Of a stretch of 64,000 nt of DNA, positions 53,840 to 64,000 are shown piece by piece (positions within the stretch are counted from its first letter, which is position 1; the number at the start of each line of letters is the position of its first letter). The translations under genes were made by a program, and so were the position numbers. The notes below the pieces were generated by a model, which saw only the letters and a list, made by a program, of their open reading frames with translations, ran no database searches and had not been told where the DNA came from. Source of the stretch: Halocaridina rubra (taxonomy: Eukaryota > Arthropoda > Malacostraca > Decapoda > Atyidae); contig JAXCGZ010017035.1 of NCBI GenBank assembly GCA_037179515.1, positions 16,001-80,000 on the forward strand, read 5' to 3'.

Positions 53840-53917
53840 GTATAAAATGGAACCGATGAGGAGACGGGAAGATACGAGCTGTGGGCTCTTTCCCGTAAAC
53901 ACAATTAGGTAATCACA

Positions 53918-54007
53918 CATACTCTAGTATCACTAAGTATAAAATGGAACCGATCAGGAGACGGGAAGATACGAGCTTTGGGCTCTTTCCCGCAAATACA
54001 ATTAGGT
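53918..54007 (+). mobile_element. CR1-like 3'-end fragment (~90 bp), duplicate
   Basis: Copy of 49601-49690 carried along by the 4,317-bp duplication. Confidence 0.85.
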
Positions 54008-54252
54008 AAAAAATCGAATTTTCCTTCAGGTTTGACTTTTGTTTTTCTTTTTCTTTTTATACTTAAATTACCATGGTCAAGTTTTTAAGTTAAGATGTGT
54101 GTTACCAGAAAGGAGACAAACTGAGTCACTAAATAGCACTTATATGGAGATATAAAAATTCTGTGTGAAGGTAAATTAGAAGTTTTTCTCTTTTCTTTTT
54201 TTTTCCTCTTTCTCGTCTTCTTTCTATATTCTGTGAGAGGGAGAACATAAAA

Positions 54253-55332
54253 ATGAAGCCATCTCTGTCCCAAACCTCTCCCACCCATGGGTCGGGAGAA
54301 GGGGTAGTCATCAGAGGACTTAAACAGAGAATCAAGAAGTTAGAGGAAATGGTTATAAGCCTTGATGATAAAATTCGAAATATGGATGGAGAACTGAAAG
54401 AGAATGAAACACTCAGATAACAAATAAGATCTTTGGAGGAAGCAAATAAAGCACAAGGGCAGGAGAGAAAGGAACTAGAAAAAAGAATAAAGAAGCTGGA
54501 AGGGGAAAAGAGTCAACTAGAATCTAGAATTTCTAAACAAGAAGATAAAAACAAACAGCTGAATGACAACCTAAAGGAATTAGATGTTAGTTCACTGCTC
54601 TCTTCTGAGAGAGACGAGATTGCTGCTTGGAATGTTCAGATTAAGGAAAACATTGAACAGTTCAGAAAAGAGTTCCAGGAGCTGAATATGGAAAATGATG
54701 CCATGAAAACGTCCTTTGCTGATGCACTAAAGGGGAATGTGGCAGTAAAAGAGGCTGTAAAGGTGGTGGCACTGGAAAACATACAAACAGTTGACTATAA
54801 AGAGACAGTAATCGAAAAAATGAAAGACGTTGTGATGGAAAGGGCAAACCCACTCATCAGACAGGTACTTGATAAGGAGAAGACAGTGGTAATCTCAGGC
54901 ATAAGTGAATCCCAGGAGCCAACATGGCAGGGGAGACTTGAAGAAAATAAAGCTAACGTTGTAGACCTGATAAGAAAGCTTGGAGTAGTATGTGGTCCTG
55001 AGGATATTGTAAACATACACCAACTAGGTAAATATTCGAGGGAAGGAAAGCCGAGACCAACAAAAGTAACCTTTGAGAGAGGGGAGACATGTAGGGAAAT
55101 ATTGTTGAGAAAAAAAAGTCTAAAAGACCTTCAAGAATGCAAAGAAGTGTTCATTAGACGATACAGAACACAGGAAGAGATGGGAAAGATAAAAAACTTG
55201 TTGCAAGAGGCAAGAAGGTTAAATGATGAAAGAAATGAAGAAGAGAAGAAAAATTTTCGTTACAGAATACTTCCAGACAAAGGGGAGATAAAGAAGATAA
55301 TGACAGAAGATCAGGGGATGGGGTCTCATTAA
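54253..55332 (+). pseudogene. CR1-like ORF1, copy 11
   Basis: Same as copy 10, including the TAA at codon 56 (54418-54420); ends ...KIMTEDQGMGSH. One codon change from intact. The coiled coil followed by an RNA-binding-type region suggests a trimer-forming nucleic-acid chaperone as known for LINE ORF1 proteins; this is inference from layout. Confidence 0.88.
55251..55257 (+). promoter_or_regulatory. Candidate -1 frameshift heptamer A_AAT_TTT, copy 11
   Basis: Identical context to copy 10. ORF1 reads through as AAT TTT CGT, and the -1 frame continues as ORF2 without a stop to 58157. Confidence 0.5.
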
Positions 55333-58157
55333 GATTGTTATACACAAATGCTGATGGATTAGCTGGTAAGGCAGTAGAATTAAAAGATAGGATTCACAAC
55401 AGTAAGGCAGATATAGTAGCAATTACAGAGACTAAGTTGAGTGAGGACATAAACAGTGTCACAGTTTTTCCTAAGGGCTTCAGAATACTAAGGGTCGAAA
55501 GATCTGAGAGGACTGGTGGAGGGATAGCACTGCTCATAAGTGAGAGGATTCAAGTTGAAGTAATAAACTTGGCTATAGAAAGTGAGTTCAGGAAATTTCT
55601 TGTTGCTCGCATAAGTACTGGGTCAGAGAGCATTATAATAACTGTTGTATACAACCCACCAAGGAACCAAAATAGGCTTGAAATTTATGAGGAAAGTCAT
55701 ATAGGTACGATTGAAGTCATAAACTCAGTTGTTAACATGGCGCGGGAGAAAAAATGTAGGATTTTGATTATGGGAGACTTTAATCATAAAGAGATAGACT
55801 GGATAAATCTTGACCCACACAGTGGTGAGGACTCATTTGGGGCAAGATTCCTAGATTGCGTACAAGGGAATTTCCTACACCAACATGTAATGGAACCAAC
55901 AAGAGCCAGGGGTGGGGATGAGCCATCACTACTTGATCTAGTGTTCACAGATAATGTGTTGGATATTGAAAATATTGAGTATGAACCACCAATTGGAAAG
56001 AGTGACCACTGTGTGTTGTTGATGGAGTATATCATTGAAGACATTCTTCCTGAGAGTAGAGGCACTGATGACATGAGGAGGAACTATCCGAAAGGAGATT
56101 ACATGAAAATGAATGAGCTTTTTGCAGTTATTGACTGGAAAACCTTATTTTACAACAAATCTGTACAAGAAATGTATGACATCTTTTGTGAGAAATATGG
56201 GAAGATAGTAGATTGCTGCATACCTGTCACCAAAGTAGGTGTAATTCATGCCAGAGAGAAATGGTTCGATAATGGGTGTAAAAGAGCTAAGGAGTGGAGA
56301 GACAAATGCTGGAAAAGGTATAGGAGGAGAAAAAACATAAATGCCTGGCAAACCTACAAAAGAGCAAGAAATGACTACCTAAGTAAAAGGAGAGAGGCAG
56401 AGAGAGATTATGAGAGGGACATCACCAGGAAGGCTAAAGAAAATCCCAAGCTTTTCCACAGCTTTATCAGAGGAAAACTGAAGGTAAAAGAACAGGTTTT
56501 AAGGCTAAAGAGAGCGGATGGAAGCATCACTGAGACGGACGAAGAGATCTGCAAAGAATTGAACAAGGAGTTTCAGTCAGTATTTACAGTAGAAAATATC
56601 CCACACCCTCAGATTGCAGTGATAGAAGCTCAAGGGCCGGTATTAGAGAACATCAACCTTACAGCCACAGAGGTATGCAAAGCACTGATGGATTTAGATG
56701 TTCATAAAGCTACAGGTCCTGATGACATATCCACTCATGTGCTTAAAAAATGCGCAAACACAATATCAGTGGCACTAAGTATCATATTTAAGGAGTCACT
56801 GGAGTCGGGGGAGATTCCAAGATGCTGGAAACAAGCAAATGTGATACCTATCTTCAAAAAGGGAAGGAGGGATACGGCTCGGAACTATAGACCAGTTTCC
56901 TTGACCAGCATAGTTTGCAAACTTATGGAGAAACTACTAAGGAAACATATCTCTCTTCACTTGGAATCCTTCAACTTTTTGTCAGTGAGGCAACATGGCT
57001 TCAGAGAAGGAAGATCAACAGTAACAAACTTATTAGAATTTTATGATGAGGTAAGCCAAATCTTACAGGAAAGAGAGGGCTGGGTAGATTGCATATTCCT
57101 AGACTTCCAGAAAGCGTTTGACACTGTTCCACATGGGAGACTTATTAGGAAGCTGCAATCAATGGCTAGAATAGGTGGAAATGTCTTGGAATGGATAAAA
57201 ACTTACTTAGAAGGAAGGGAACAGAGGGTTAGAGTAAGACACTCAGTGTCTGAATGGAGAAGAGTTAGTAGTGGAGTTCCACAGGGTTCAGTTTTAGGGC
57301 CACTTTTGTTCCTTGTATATGTAAATGACCTACCAGAGTGTGTAAATTCATTCATGAATATGTTTGCAGATGATGCAAAGATTGTGAAGAAAGTAAAAAG
57401 CGAGAACAATGGTAGAGAACTTCAGGAGGATCTAAATAATCTGCATGAGTGGTCAGAAAAGTGGCTAATGAAATTCAATACCTCAAAATGTAAGGTAATG
57501 AGAATGGGTACAAGTGCAAGAAGGCCCAAGCTTGACTACTCGGTGGCTGGAGTACAACTTCAAGAGACAGAAAATGAGAGAGATCTAGGAGTAAACATAC
57601 TGGCAGATTTGTCTCCAGAAATACATATAAATGGCGTAGTAAGGGCAGCATATGCATTCTTATCAAATGTAAGGGTAGCCTTCAGGCACATGGACAAGGA
57701 AATGTTCAGAAATATTTATGTAACCTATGTGAGGCCAAAACTCGAATATGCAGCCCCCTTTTGGAATCCGCACTTGAAAAAGCACATAGCTAAGCTTGAA
57801 AAAGTTCAAAGACATGCCACAAAACTGGTGCCAGAAATACGCAATCTCGGTTATGATGAGAGGCTGAGGGAATTAGACTTGCCATCACTCGAAGCTAGAA
57901 GAGTAAGGGGGGATATGGTGACAGTCTTTAAATTCCTTCATGGTTATGATAGAGTGGATAGGGATCGATATTTCGATATGGCTGGCTCTAGAACTAGAGG
58001 TTATAGTTTGAAGCTTCGTAAGAACACTTGTTTGCAGGATGTAAGGAAATACTTTTTCAGTGTAAGAGTAGTTGATAATTGGAATTGGCTAAGCGAGGAG
58101 GTAGTTAATGCTATCTCAATCCATAGTTTTAAGGACAGGTATGATAAGTATCACTAA
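55257..58157 (+). CDS. CR1-like LINE ORF2, endonuclease-reverse transcriptase (uninterrupted)
   Basis: Open for about 966 codons from the candidate frameshift site to TAA at 58155. Counting from the first Leu of LLYTNADGL (55335): endonuclease glutamate in ITETKLS near residue 32, GDFN near 147, SDH near 223; then a basic linker (KRYRRRKNINAWQTYKRAR); RT fingers PVSLTSIVCKLMEKLLRK; HGFREGRSTVTNLLEF; FLDFQKAFDTVPHG; SSGVPQGSVLGPLLF; catalytic FADDAKIV near 677; and a conserved C-terminal domain (LEKVQRHATKLVPEIRNL, VVDNWNWLSEEVVNA). It would nick target DNA and reverse-transcribe the LINE RNA. No RNase H, as usual in CR1/L2-type LINEs. No ATG precedes the endonuclease core. All key catalytic residues are present. 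Confidence 0.92.
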   Translation, partial: SLQNTSRQRGDKEDNDRRSGDGVSLRLLYTNADGLAGKAVELKDRIHNSKADIVAITETKLSEDINSVTVFPKGFRILRVERSERTGGGIALLISERIQVEVINLAIESEFRKFLVARISTGSESIIITVVYNPPRNQNRLEIYEESHIGTIEVINSVVNMAREKKCRILIMGDFNHKEIDWINLDPHSGEDSFGARFLDCVQGNFLHQHVMEPTRARGGDEPSLLDLVFTDNVLDIENIEYEPPIGKSDHCVLLMEYIIEDILPESRGTDDMRRNYPKGDYMKMNELFAVIDWKTLFYNKSVQEMYDIFCEKYGKIVDCCIPVTKVGVIHAREKWFDNGCKRAKEWRDKCWKRYRRRKNINAWQTYKRARNDYLSKRREAERDYERDITRKAKENPKLFHSFIRGKLKVKEQVLRLKRADGSITETDEEICKELNKEFQSVFTVENIPHPQIAVIEAQGPVLENINLTATEVCKALMDLDVHKATGPDDISTHVLKKCANTISVALSIIFKESLESGEIPRCWKQANVIPIFKKGRRDTARNYRPVSLTSIVCKLMEKLLRKHISLHLESFNFLSVRQHGFREGRSTVTNLLEFYDEVSQILQEREGWVDCIFLDFQKAFDTVPHGRLIRKLQSMARIGGNVLEWIKTYLEGREQRVRVRHSVSEWRRVSSGVPQGSVLGPLLFLVYVNDLPECVNSFMNMFADDAKIVKKVKSENNGRELQEDLNNLHEWSEKWLMKFNTSKCKVMRMGTSARRPKLDYSVAGVQLQETENERDLGVNILADLSPEIHINGVVRAAYAFLSNVRVAFRHMDKEMFRNIYVTYVRPKLEYAAPFWNPHLKKHIAKLEKVQRHATKLVPEIRNLGYDERLRELDLPSLEARRVRGDMVTVFKFLHGYDRVDRDRYFDMAGSRTRGYSLKLRKNTCLQDVRKYFFSVRVVDNWNWLSEEVVNAISIHSFKDRYDKYH

Positions 58158-58182
58158 GTCTAAAAATGGAACCGATCAGGAG

Positions 58183-58215
58183 ACGGGAAGATACGAGCTT
58201 TGGGCTCTTTCCCGT
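58183..58215 (+). other. Conserved LINE 3' stem-loop (representative, copy 11)
   Basis: ACGGGAAGA pairs with the later TCTTTCCCGT, and an inner GAGC/GCTC stem has the loop TTTGG. The same element lies at 45601-45633, 49547-49579, 49644-49676, 53864-53896, 53961-53993, 58471-58503 and 62825-62857. Copy 1 has GAAC/GTTC for the inner stem (15252-15264), a pairing-preserving change. In L2-type LINEs such as eel UnaL2 a 3' stem-loop of this sort is recognised by the RT. Confidence 0.6.
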
Positions 58216-58243
58216 AAACACAATTAGGTAATCACAATTAGGC
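58216..58243 (+). repeat. LINE 3' terminal repeats (representative, copy 11)
   Basis: ACACAATTAGGTAATCAC followed by AATTAGGCAATCAC, then AC dinucleotides. Other copies show the same one- or two-unit repeat in place of poly(A). Confidence 0.8.
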
Positions 58244-58388
<145 letters not shown>

Positions 58389-58549
58389 GGTAGTTAATGC
58401 TATCTCAATCCATAGTTTTAAGGACAGGTATGATAAGTATCACTAAGTATAAAATGGAACCGATCAGGAGACGGGAAGATACGAGCTTTGGGCTCTTTCC
58501 CGTAAACACAATTAGGTAATCACAATTAGGTAATCACACACACGCACAC
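58389..58549 (+). mobile_element. CR1-like LINE copy 12, ~160-bp 3' fragment
   Basis: Starts GGTAGTTAATGCTATCTC right after CACACACA. Includes the end of ORF2, stem-loop (58471-58503), two tail repeats and an AC tract. Confidence 0.9.
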
Positions 58550-59300
58550 ACAGATAGAAGAAAACGAGAACAATGGTAGAGAACTTCAGGAAGATCTAAA
58601 TAGTCTGCATGAGTGGTCAGAAAAGTGGCTAATGAACTTCAATACTTCAAAATGTAAGGTAATGAGAATGGGTACAAGTGCAAGAAGGCCCAAGCTTGAC
58701 TACTCGGTGGCTGGAGTACAACTTCAAGAGACAGAAAATGAGAGAGATCTAGGTGTAAACATATTGGCAGATTTGTCTCCAGAAATACATATAAATGGCA
58801 AAGTAAGGGCAGCATATGCATTCTTATCAAATGTAAGGGTAGCCTTCAGGCACTTGGACAAGGAAATGTTCAGAAATATTTATGTAACCTATTTGAGGCC
58901 AAAACTCGAATATGCAGCCCCCTTTTGGAATCCACACTTGAAAAAGCACATAGCTAAGCTTGAAAAAGTTCAAAGACATGCCACGAAATTGGTGCCAGAA
59001 ATACGCAACCTCAGTTATGATGAGAGGCTGAGGGAATTAGACTTACCATCACTTGAAGCTAGAAGATTGAGGGGGGATATGGTGACAGTCTTTAAATTCC
59101 TTCATGGTTATGATAGAGTGGATAGGGACCGATATTTTGATATGGCTGGCTCTAGAACTAGAGGTCATACTTTGAAGGTTCGTAAGAAAACTTGTTTGCA
59201 GGATGTAAGGAAATACTTTTTCAGTGTAAGAGTAGTTGATAATTGGAATTGGCGCGTAAGCGCAGGGAGGCCTAGTTACATGCTCACTCTCGAATCCATA
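58550..59300 (+). pseudogene. CR1-like LINE copy 13, RT C-terminal fragment
   Basis: Starts after CACACACAGATAGAAG in the region following the RT catalytic box (ENNGRELQEDL) and is open 58632-59342. It runs through LEKVQRHATKLV to VVDNWNW and then becomes scrambled (59255-59305): the LINE sequence is recognisable but has extra bases such as GCGCGTAAGCGCAGG. It then joins ORF1 sequence of another copy. Confidence 0.85.
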
Positions 59301-59310
59301 GTCCTTAGGA

Positions 59311-59970
59311 CAAACAGTTTAGAAAAGAGTTTCAGGAGCTGAATATGGAACATAATGCCATGAAAACTTCCTTTACTGATGCACTAAAGGGGAATGTGGC
59401 AGTAAAAGAGGCTGTAAAGGTGGTGACACTGGAAAACAAACAAACAGTTGACTATAAAAAGACAGTAATCGAAAAAATGAAAGACTTTGTGATGGAAAGG
59501 GCAAATCCCTTGATTAAACAGGTACTTGATAAATCTAAGGCATAAGCAAATCCCAGGAGCCAACATGGCAGGGGAGACTTGAAGAAAATAAAGCTAGGGT
59601 TGTAGAAATGATAAGAAAGCTTGGAGTAGTTTGTGGTCCTGAGGATATTGTAAACATTCACCAACTAGACAAATATTCGAGGGAAGGAAAGCCGAGACCA
59701 ACAAAAGTAATATTTAAGAGAGAGGAAACATCTAGAGAAATACTGATGAGAAAAAAAAAAGTCTAAAAGACCTTAAAGAATTCAAAGAAGTGTTCATTAG
59801 ACAATACTGAACACAGGAAGAGATGGGAAAGATCAAAAACTTGTTGCAAGAGGCTAAAAGGTTAAATGAGGAAAGAAATGAAGAAGAGAAGAAAAATTTT
59901 CACTTCAGAGATCTTCCAGACAAAGGGGAGATAAAGAAGATAATAACAGAAGATCAGGTGATGGGGCCTC
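59311..59970 (+). pseudogene. CR1-like ORF1 C-terminal part, copy 14
   Basis: Open 59345-59545 (MKTSFTDALKGNVAVKEAVK), then a small deletion near 59535, an A-run shift near 59755 and a TGA near 59808. The end is DKGEIKKIITED. Confidence 0.8.
59894..59900 (+). promoter_or_regulatory. Candidate -1 frameshift heptamer A_AAT_TTT, copy 14
   Basis: The heptamer is conserved although the codons directly after it differ (TTT CAC TTC rather than TTT CGT TAC). Confidence 0.45.
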
Positions 59971-62800
59971 ATTAAGATTGTTATACACAAATGCTGATGG
60001 AATAGCTGGTAAGGCAGTAGAATTAAAAGATAGGATTCACAACAGTAAGGAAGACATAGTAGCAATTACAAAGACTAAGGTGAGTGAGGACATAAACAAT
60101 GACACAGTTTTTCCTAAGGGCTTCAGAATATTAAGGGTTGAAAGATCTGAGAGGACTGGTAGAGGATAGCACTGCTCATAAGTGAAAGGATTCAAGTTGA
60201 AGAAATAAACTTGGCTATAGAAAGTGAGTTCAAGGAATTTCTTGTTGCTCGCATAAATACTGGGTCAGAGAGCATTATAATAACTGTTGTATATAACCCA
60301 CCAAGGAACCAGAATAGGCTAGAAGTGTATGAGGAAAGTCATATAGGTACTATTGAAGTCAGAAACTCAGTTGTTAACATGGCACGGGAGAGAAAATGTA
60401 GGATTTTGATTATGGGAGATTTTAATCTTAAAGAGATAGACTGGATAAATCTTGACCCACAAAGTGGTGAGGACTCATTCGGGGCAAGATTCCTAGATTG
60501 CGTACAAGGGAATTTCCTACACCAACATGTAATGGAACCAACAAGGGCCAGGGGTGGGAATGAGCCATCGCCACTTGATCTAGTATTCACAAATAATGTG
60601 TTAGATATTGAAAAAAATGAGTATGAACCACCAATTGGAAAGAGTGATCACTGTGTGTTGTTGATGGAGAATATCATTGAAGATATTCTGCCTGAAAGCA
60701 GAGGCACTGAGGACATAAGGAGGAACTCTCAGAAAGGAAATTACATCAAAATGAATGGGCTTTTTGCAGTTATTGACTGGAGAACCTTATTTTACAACAA
60801 ATCTGCACAAGAAATATATGACATCTTTTTTTGAGAAATATGGTAAGATTGTAGATTGCTGCATACCTTTCACCAAAGTAGGTGTAATTCATGCCAGAGA
60901 AAAATGGTTTGATAATGAGTGTAGAAGAGCTAAGGAGTGGAGAGACAAATGCTGGAAAAGGCATAGGAAGAGAAAAAACATAAATGCCTCCAAACCTACA
61001 AAAGAGCAAGAAATGATTACCTAAGTAAAAGAAATGAGGCAGAGAAAGACTATGAGAGGGACATCACCAGGAAGGCTAAAGAAAGTCCCAAGCTTTTCCA
61101 CAGCTTTATCAGAGGAAAACTGAAGGTAAGTGAGAAGGTTTTAAGGCTTAAGAGAGCTGATGGAAGCATCACTGAGATGGATGAAGAGATCTGCAAAGAA
61201 TTGAACAAGGAGTTTCAATCAGTATTTAGAGTGGAAAATACCCCACCCCCTCAGATTGCAGAGATAGAAGCTCAAGGGCCGGTCTTAGAGAACATTAACC
61301 TTACAGTCACAGACGTATGCAAAGCGCTGATGGAGTTAGATGTTCAAAGAGCTACAGGTCCCGATGACATATCCCCTCATGTACTTAAAAAATGCACAAA
61401 CTCAATATCAGTAGCACTAAGTATCATATTTAAAAAGTCAAGGGAGTCAGGGGAGATTCCAAGATGCTCGAAACAAGCAAACGTGATACCTATCTTCAAA
61501 GAGGGAAGGAGGGATACGGCTTTAAACTATAGACCATTTTCCTTGACCAGCATAGTTTGCAAAGTTATGTAGAAACTACTAAGGAAACATATCTCTCTTC
61601 ACTTGGAATCCTTCAACTTTTTGTCAGTGAGGCAACATGGCTTCAGAGAAGGTAGATCAACAGTAACAAACTTATTAGAATTTGATGATGAGGTAAACCG
61701 AATCTTACAAGAAAGAGAGGGCTGGGCAGATTGCATATTCCTAGACTTACATAAAGCGTTTGACACTGTTCCATATGGGAGACTTATTAGGAAGCTGCAA
61801 GCAATGGCTAGAATAGGTGGAAATGTCCTTGAATGGATAAAAACTTACCTAGAAGGAAGGGAACAGAGGGTTAGAGTAAGACACTCAGTGTCTGAATGGA
61901 GAAGAGTTATGTAGAGGAGTTCCACAGGGTTCAGTTTTAAGGCCACTTTTGTTCCTTGTATATGTAAATAACCTACCAGAGTCTGTAAATTCATTCATGA
62001 ATATGTTTGCAGATGATGCAAAGATTGTGAAGAAAGTAAAAAACGAGAACAATGGTAGAGAACTTCAGGAGGATCTAAATAATCTGCATGAGTGGTCAGA
62101 AAAGTGGCTAATGAAATTCAATACTTCAAAATGTAAGGTAATGAGAATGGGTACAAGTGCAAGAAGGCCCAAGCTTGACTACTCGGTGGCTGGAGTACAA
62201 CTTCAAGAGACAGAAAATGAGAGAGACCTAGGAGTAAACATACTGGCAGATTTGTCTCCAGAAATACATATAAATGGCATAGTAAGGGCAGCATATGCAT
62301 TCTTATCAAATGTAAGGGTAGCCTTCAGGCACATGGACAAGGAAATGTTCAGAAATATTTATGTAACCTATGTGAGGCCAAAACTCGAATACGCAGCCCC
62401 CTTTTGGAATCCGCACTTGAAAAAGCACATAGCTAAGCTTGAAAAAGTTCAAAGACATGCCAAGAAACTGGTGCCAGAAATACGCAATCTCAGTTATGAT
62501 GAGAGGCTGAGGGAATTAGACTTACCATCACTCGAAGCTAGAAGAGTAAGGGGAGATATGGTGACAGTCTTTAAATTCCTTCATGGTTATGATAGAGTGG
62601 ATAGGGATCGATGTTTCGATATGGCTGGCTCTAGAACTAGAGGTCATAGTTTGAAGCTGCGTAAAAAAACTTCTTTGCAGGATGTAAGGAAATACTTTTT
62701 CAGTGTAAGAGTAGTTGATAATTGGAATTGGCTAAGCGAGGAGGTAGTTAATGCTATCTCAATCCATAGTTTTAAGGACAGGTACGATAAGTATCACTAA
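59900..62800 (+). pseudogene. CR1-like ORF2, copy 14
   Basis: Breaks: 1-bp deletion near 60165, T-run insertion near 60830, a deletion in the linker near 60990, TAG at about 61569, and a shift near 61910. The last part, 61949-62800, is open for 283 codons and holds the FADDAKIV box and the whole C-terminal domain. Endonuclease motifs are present (GDFNLKEIDWINLDP). Confidence 0.88.
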
Positions 62801-62888
62801 GTCTAAAATGGAACCGATGAGGAGACGGGAAGATACGAGCTTTGGGCTCTTTCCCGTAAATACAATTAGGTAATCACAATTAGGTAGT

Positions 62889-62890
<2 letters not shown>

Positions 62891-62923
<33 letters not shown>

Positions 62924-62925
62924 AG
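62891..62925. repeat. (AC)n microsatellite at a LINE-LINE junction
   Basis: About 35 bp of AC with one AAAC interruption, between copies 14 and 15. Confidence 0.95.
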
Positions 62926-64000
62926 CTTTTTGCAGTTATTGACTGGAGAACCTTATTTTACAACAAATCTGTACAAGAAATGTATGACATCTTTAGTGAG
63001 AAATATGGGAAGATAGTAGATTGCTGCATACCTGTCACCAAAGTAGGTGTAATTCATGCCAGAGAGAAATGGTTCGATAATGGGTGTAAAAGAGCTAAGG
63101 AGTGGAGAGACAAATGCTGGAAAAGGTATAGGAGGAGAAAAAACATAAATGCCTGGCAAGCCTACAAAAGAGCAAGAAATGACTACCTAAGTAAAAGGAG
63201 AGGGGCAGAGAGAGATTATGAGTGGGACATCACCAGGAAGGCTAAAGAAAATCCCAAGCTTTTCCACAGCTTTATCAGAGGAAAACTGAAGGTAAAAGAA
63301 CAGGGTTTAAGGCTAAAGAGAGCGGATGGAAGCATCACTGAGACGGATGAAGAGATCTGCAAAGAATTGAACAAGGAGTTTCAGTCAGTATTTACAGTAG
63401 AAAATACCCCACCCCCTCAGATTGCAGTGATAGAAGCTCAAGGGCCGGTCTTAGAGAACATCAACCTTACAGCCACAGAGGTATGCAAAGCGCTGATGGA
63501 TTTAGATGTTCATAAAGCTACAGGTCCCGATGACATATCCCCTCATGTGCTTAAAAAATGCACAAACACAATATCAGTGGCACTAAGTATCATATTTAAG
63601 GAGTCACTGGAGTCGGGGGAGATTCCAAGATGCTGGAAACAAGCAAATGTGATACCTATCTTCAAAAAGGGAAGGAGGGATACGGCTCTGAACTATAGAC
63701 CAGTTTCCTTGACCAGCATAGTTTGCAAACTTATGGAGAAACTACTAAGGAAACATATCTCTCTTCACTTGGAATCCTTCAACTTTTTGTCAGTGAGGCA
63801 ACATGGCTTCAGAGAAGGTAGATCAACAGTAACAAACTTATTAGAATTTTATGATGAGGTAAGCCAAATCTTACAGGAAAGAGAGGGCTGGGCAGATTGC
63901 ATATTCCTAGACTTCCAGAAAGCGTTTGACACTGTTCCACATGGGAGACTTATTAGGAAGCTGCAATCAATGGCTAGAATAGGTGGAAATGTTTTGGAAT
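62926..64000 (+). pseudogene. CR1-like LINE copy 15, runs off the window
   Basis: 5'-truncated near the end of the endonuclease (LFAVIDWRTLF), directly after CACACACA. The linker and RT up to MARIGGNVLE appear open to the window end. Readable motifs: NINAWQAYKRARN, HKATGPDDISPHVLKKC, HGFREGRSTVTNLLEF, FLDFQKAFDTVPHG. Because of the truncation it cannot be an active element. Confidence 0.88.

Larger units (their letters stand above)
49691..53917 (+). mobile_element. CR1-like LINE copy 10 (hybrid)
   Basis: Retains ~235 bp of 5' UTR, full ORF1 and ORF2 and the 3' tail. Its 5' part is like copy 11 and its 3' part like copy 9, as expected for a product of unequal crossing-over. Confidence 0.9.
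48985..57618 (+). repeat. 4,317-bp tandem duplication (two units)
   Basis: 48985-53301 and 53302-57618 are nearly identical: only about seven differences were noticed by eye, e.g. near 49694, 50990, 51184, 52412 and 53083. Shared defects (TAA at 49143/53460, TGA, the 1-bp change at 49263/53580, TAA in ORF1 at 50101/54418) show common descent. The exchange point lies inside ORF2 (53302-53452): to its left copy 10 resembles copy 11, to its right it resembles copy 9. Confidence 0.88.
54008..58243 (+). mobile_element. CR1-like LINE copy 11, youngest-looking
   Basis: ~235 bp of 5' UTR, ORF1 with one nonsense codon, uninterrupted ORF2, 3' stem-loop, two tail repeats and a long AC/TA microsatellite. 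The best-preserved element in the window. Confidence 0.92.
59301..62890 (+). mobile_element. CR1-like LINE copy 14, from mid ORF1 to 3' tail
   Basis: It enters ORF1 at the AACAGTTTAGAAAAGAG position without an AC tract, unlike the other joins, which suggests recombination between two LINE copies. Ends with stem-loop (62825-62857), two tail repeats and AC tract. Confidence 0.88.

Overview
The window looks like repeat-dense nuclear DNA from an invertebrate. A decapod crustacean is my best guess, based on the mix of I-like, Jockey-like and CR1-like LINEs, Gypsy LTR elements, tRNA-derived SINEs, long (AC)n and (AAT)n microsatellites, and a cysteine-rich gene family I associate with crustacean and mollusc genomes. 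There is no bacterial gene organisation and I found no intact host gene. Almost everything is transposable element, at different stages of decay and nested several layers deep.

Region by region. (1) 1-12.5 kb: two minus-strand I-like LINE copies (copy B, 1977-5221, 5'-truncated; copy A, 5385-10879, nearly full length with ORF1 and ORF2) sit among older plus-strand fragments of a Jockey-like LINE. A third I-like scrap at the left edge is split by a tRNA-derived SINE. (2) 12.5-13.4 kb: Gypsy-4, reduced to an integrase C-terminus and 3' LTR. (3) 13.4-18.7 kb: old CR1-like LINE fragments, a ~130-bp tandem repeat, and an orphan CR1-like 5' UTR. (4) 18.7-23.1 kb: Gypsy-3 (RNase H and integrase), split inside RNase H by a ~1-kb Mutator-like element with a FLYWCH remnant. 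Half of that element plus its Gypsy flank was later triplicated in tandem (three ~789-bp units). (5) 23.1-25.7 kb: a minus-strand CR1-like copy. (6) 26.0-33.1 kb: a broken intronless cysteine-rich gene, split by Gypsy-1, which itself carries a 574-bp insertion with 9-bp flanking duplications and a SINE. (7) 33.2-44.5 kb: two CR1-like copies, one of them interrupted by a second SINE family and by Gypsy-2. (8) 44.5-64 kb: a head-to-tail array of CR1-like LINEs. It includes a recent 4,317-bp tandem duplication and one copy (54.0-58.2 kb) with an uninterrupted ORF2.

How the parts work. The CR1-like LINE encodes a coiled-coil, RNA-binding-type ORF1 protein and an endonuclease-reverse transcriptase (ORF2). 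ORF2 is in the -1 frame relative to ORF1, has no ATG before its endonuclease core, and the overlap opens at a conserved A_AAT_TTT heptamer, so I infer -1 programmed frameshifting. Its 3' end has a conserved stem-loop followed by short repeats (AATTAGGTAATCAC)n that run into (AC)n. New truncated copies abut these (AC)n tails again and again, which would explain the array. All functional statements come from reading the sequence by eye; no alignment or search was run.
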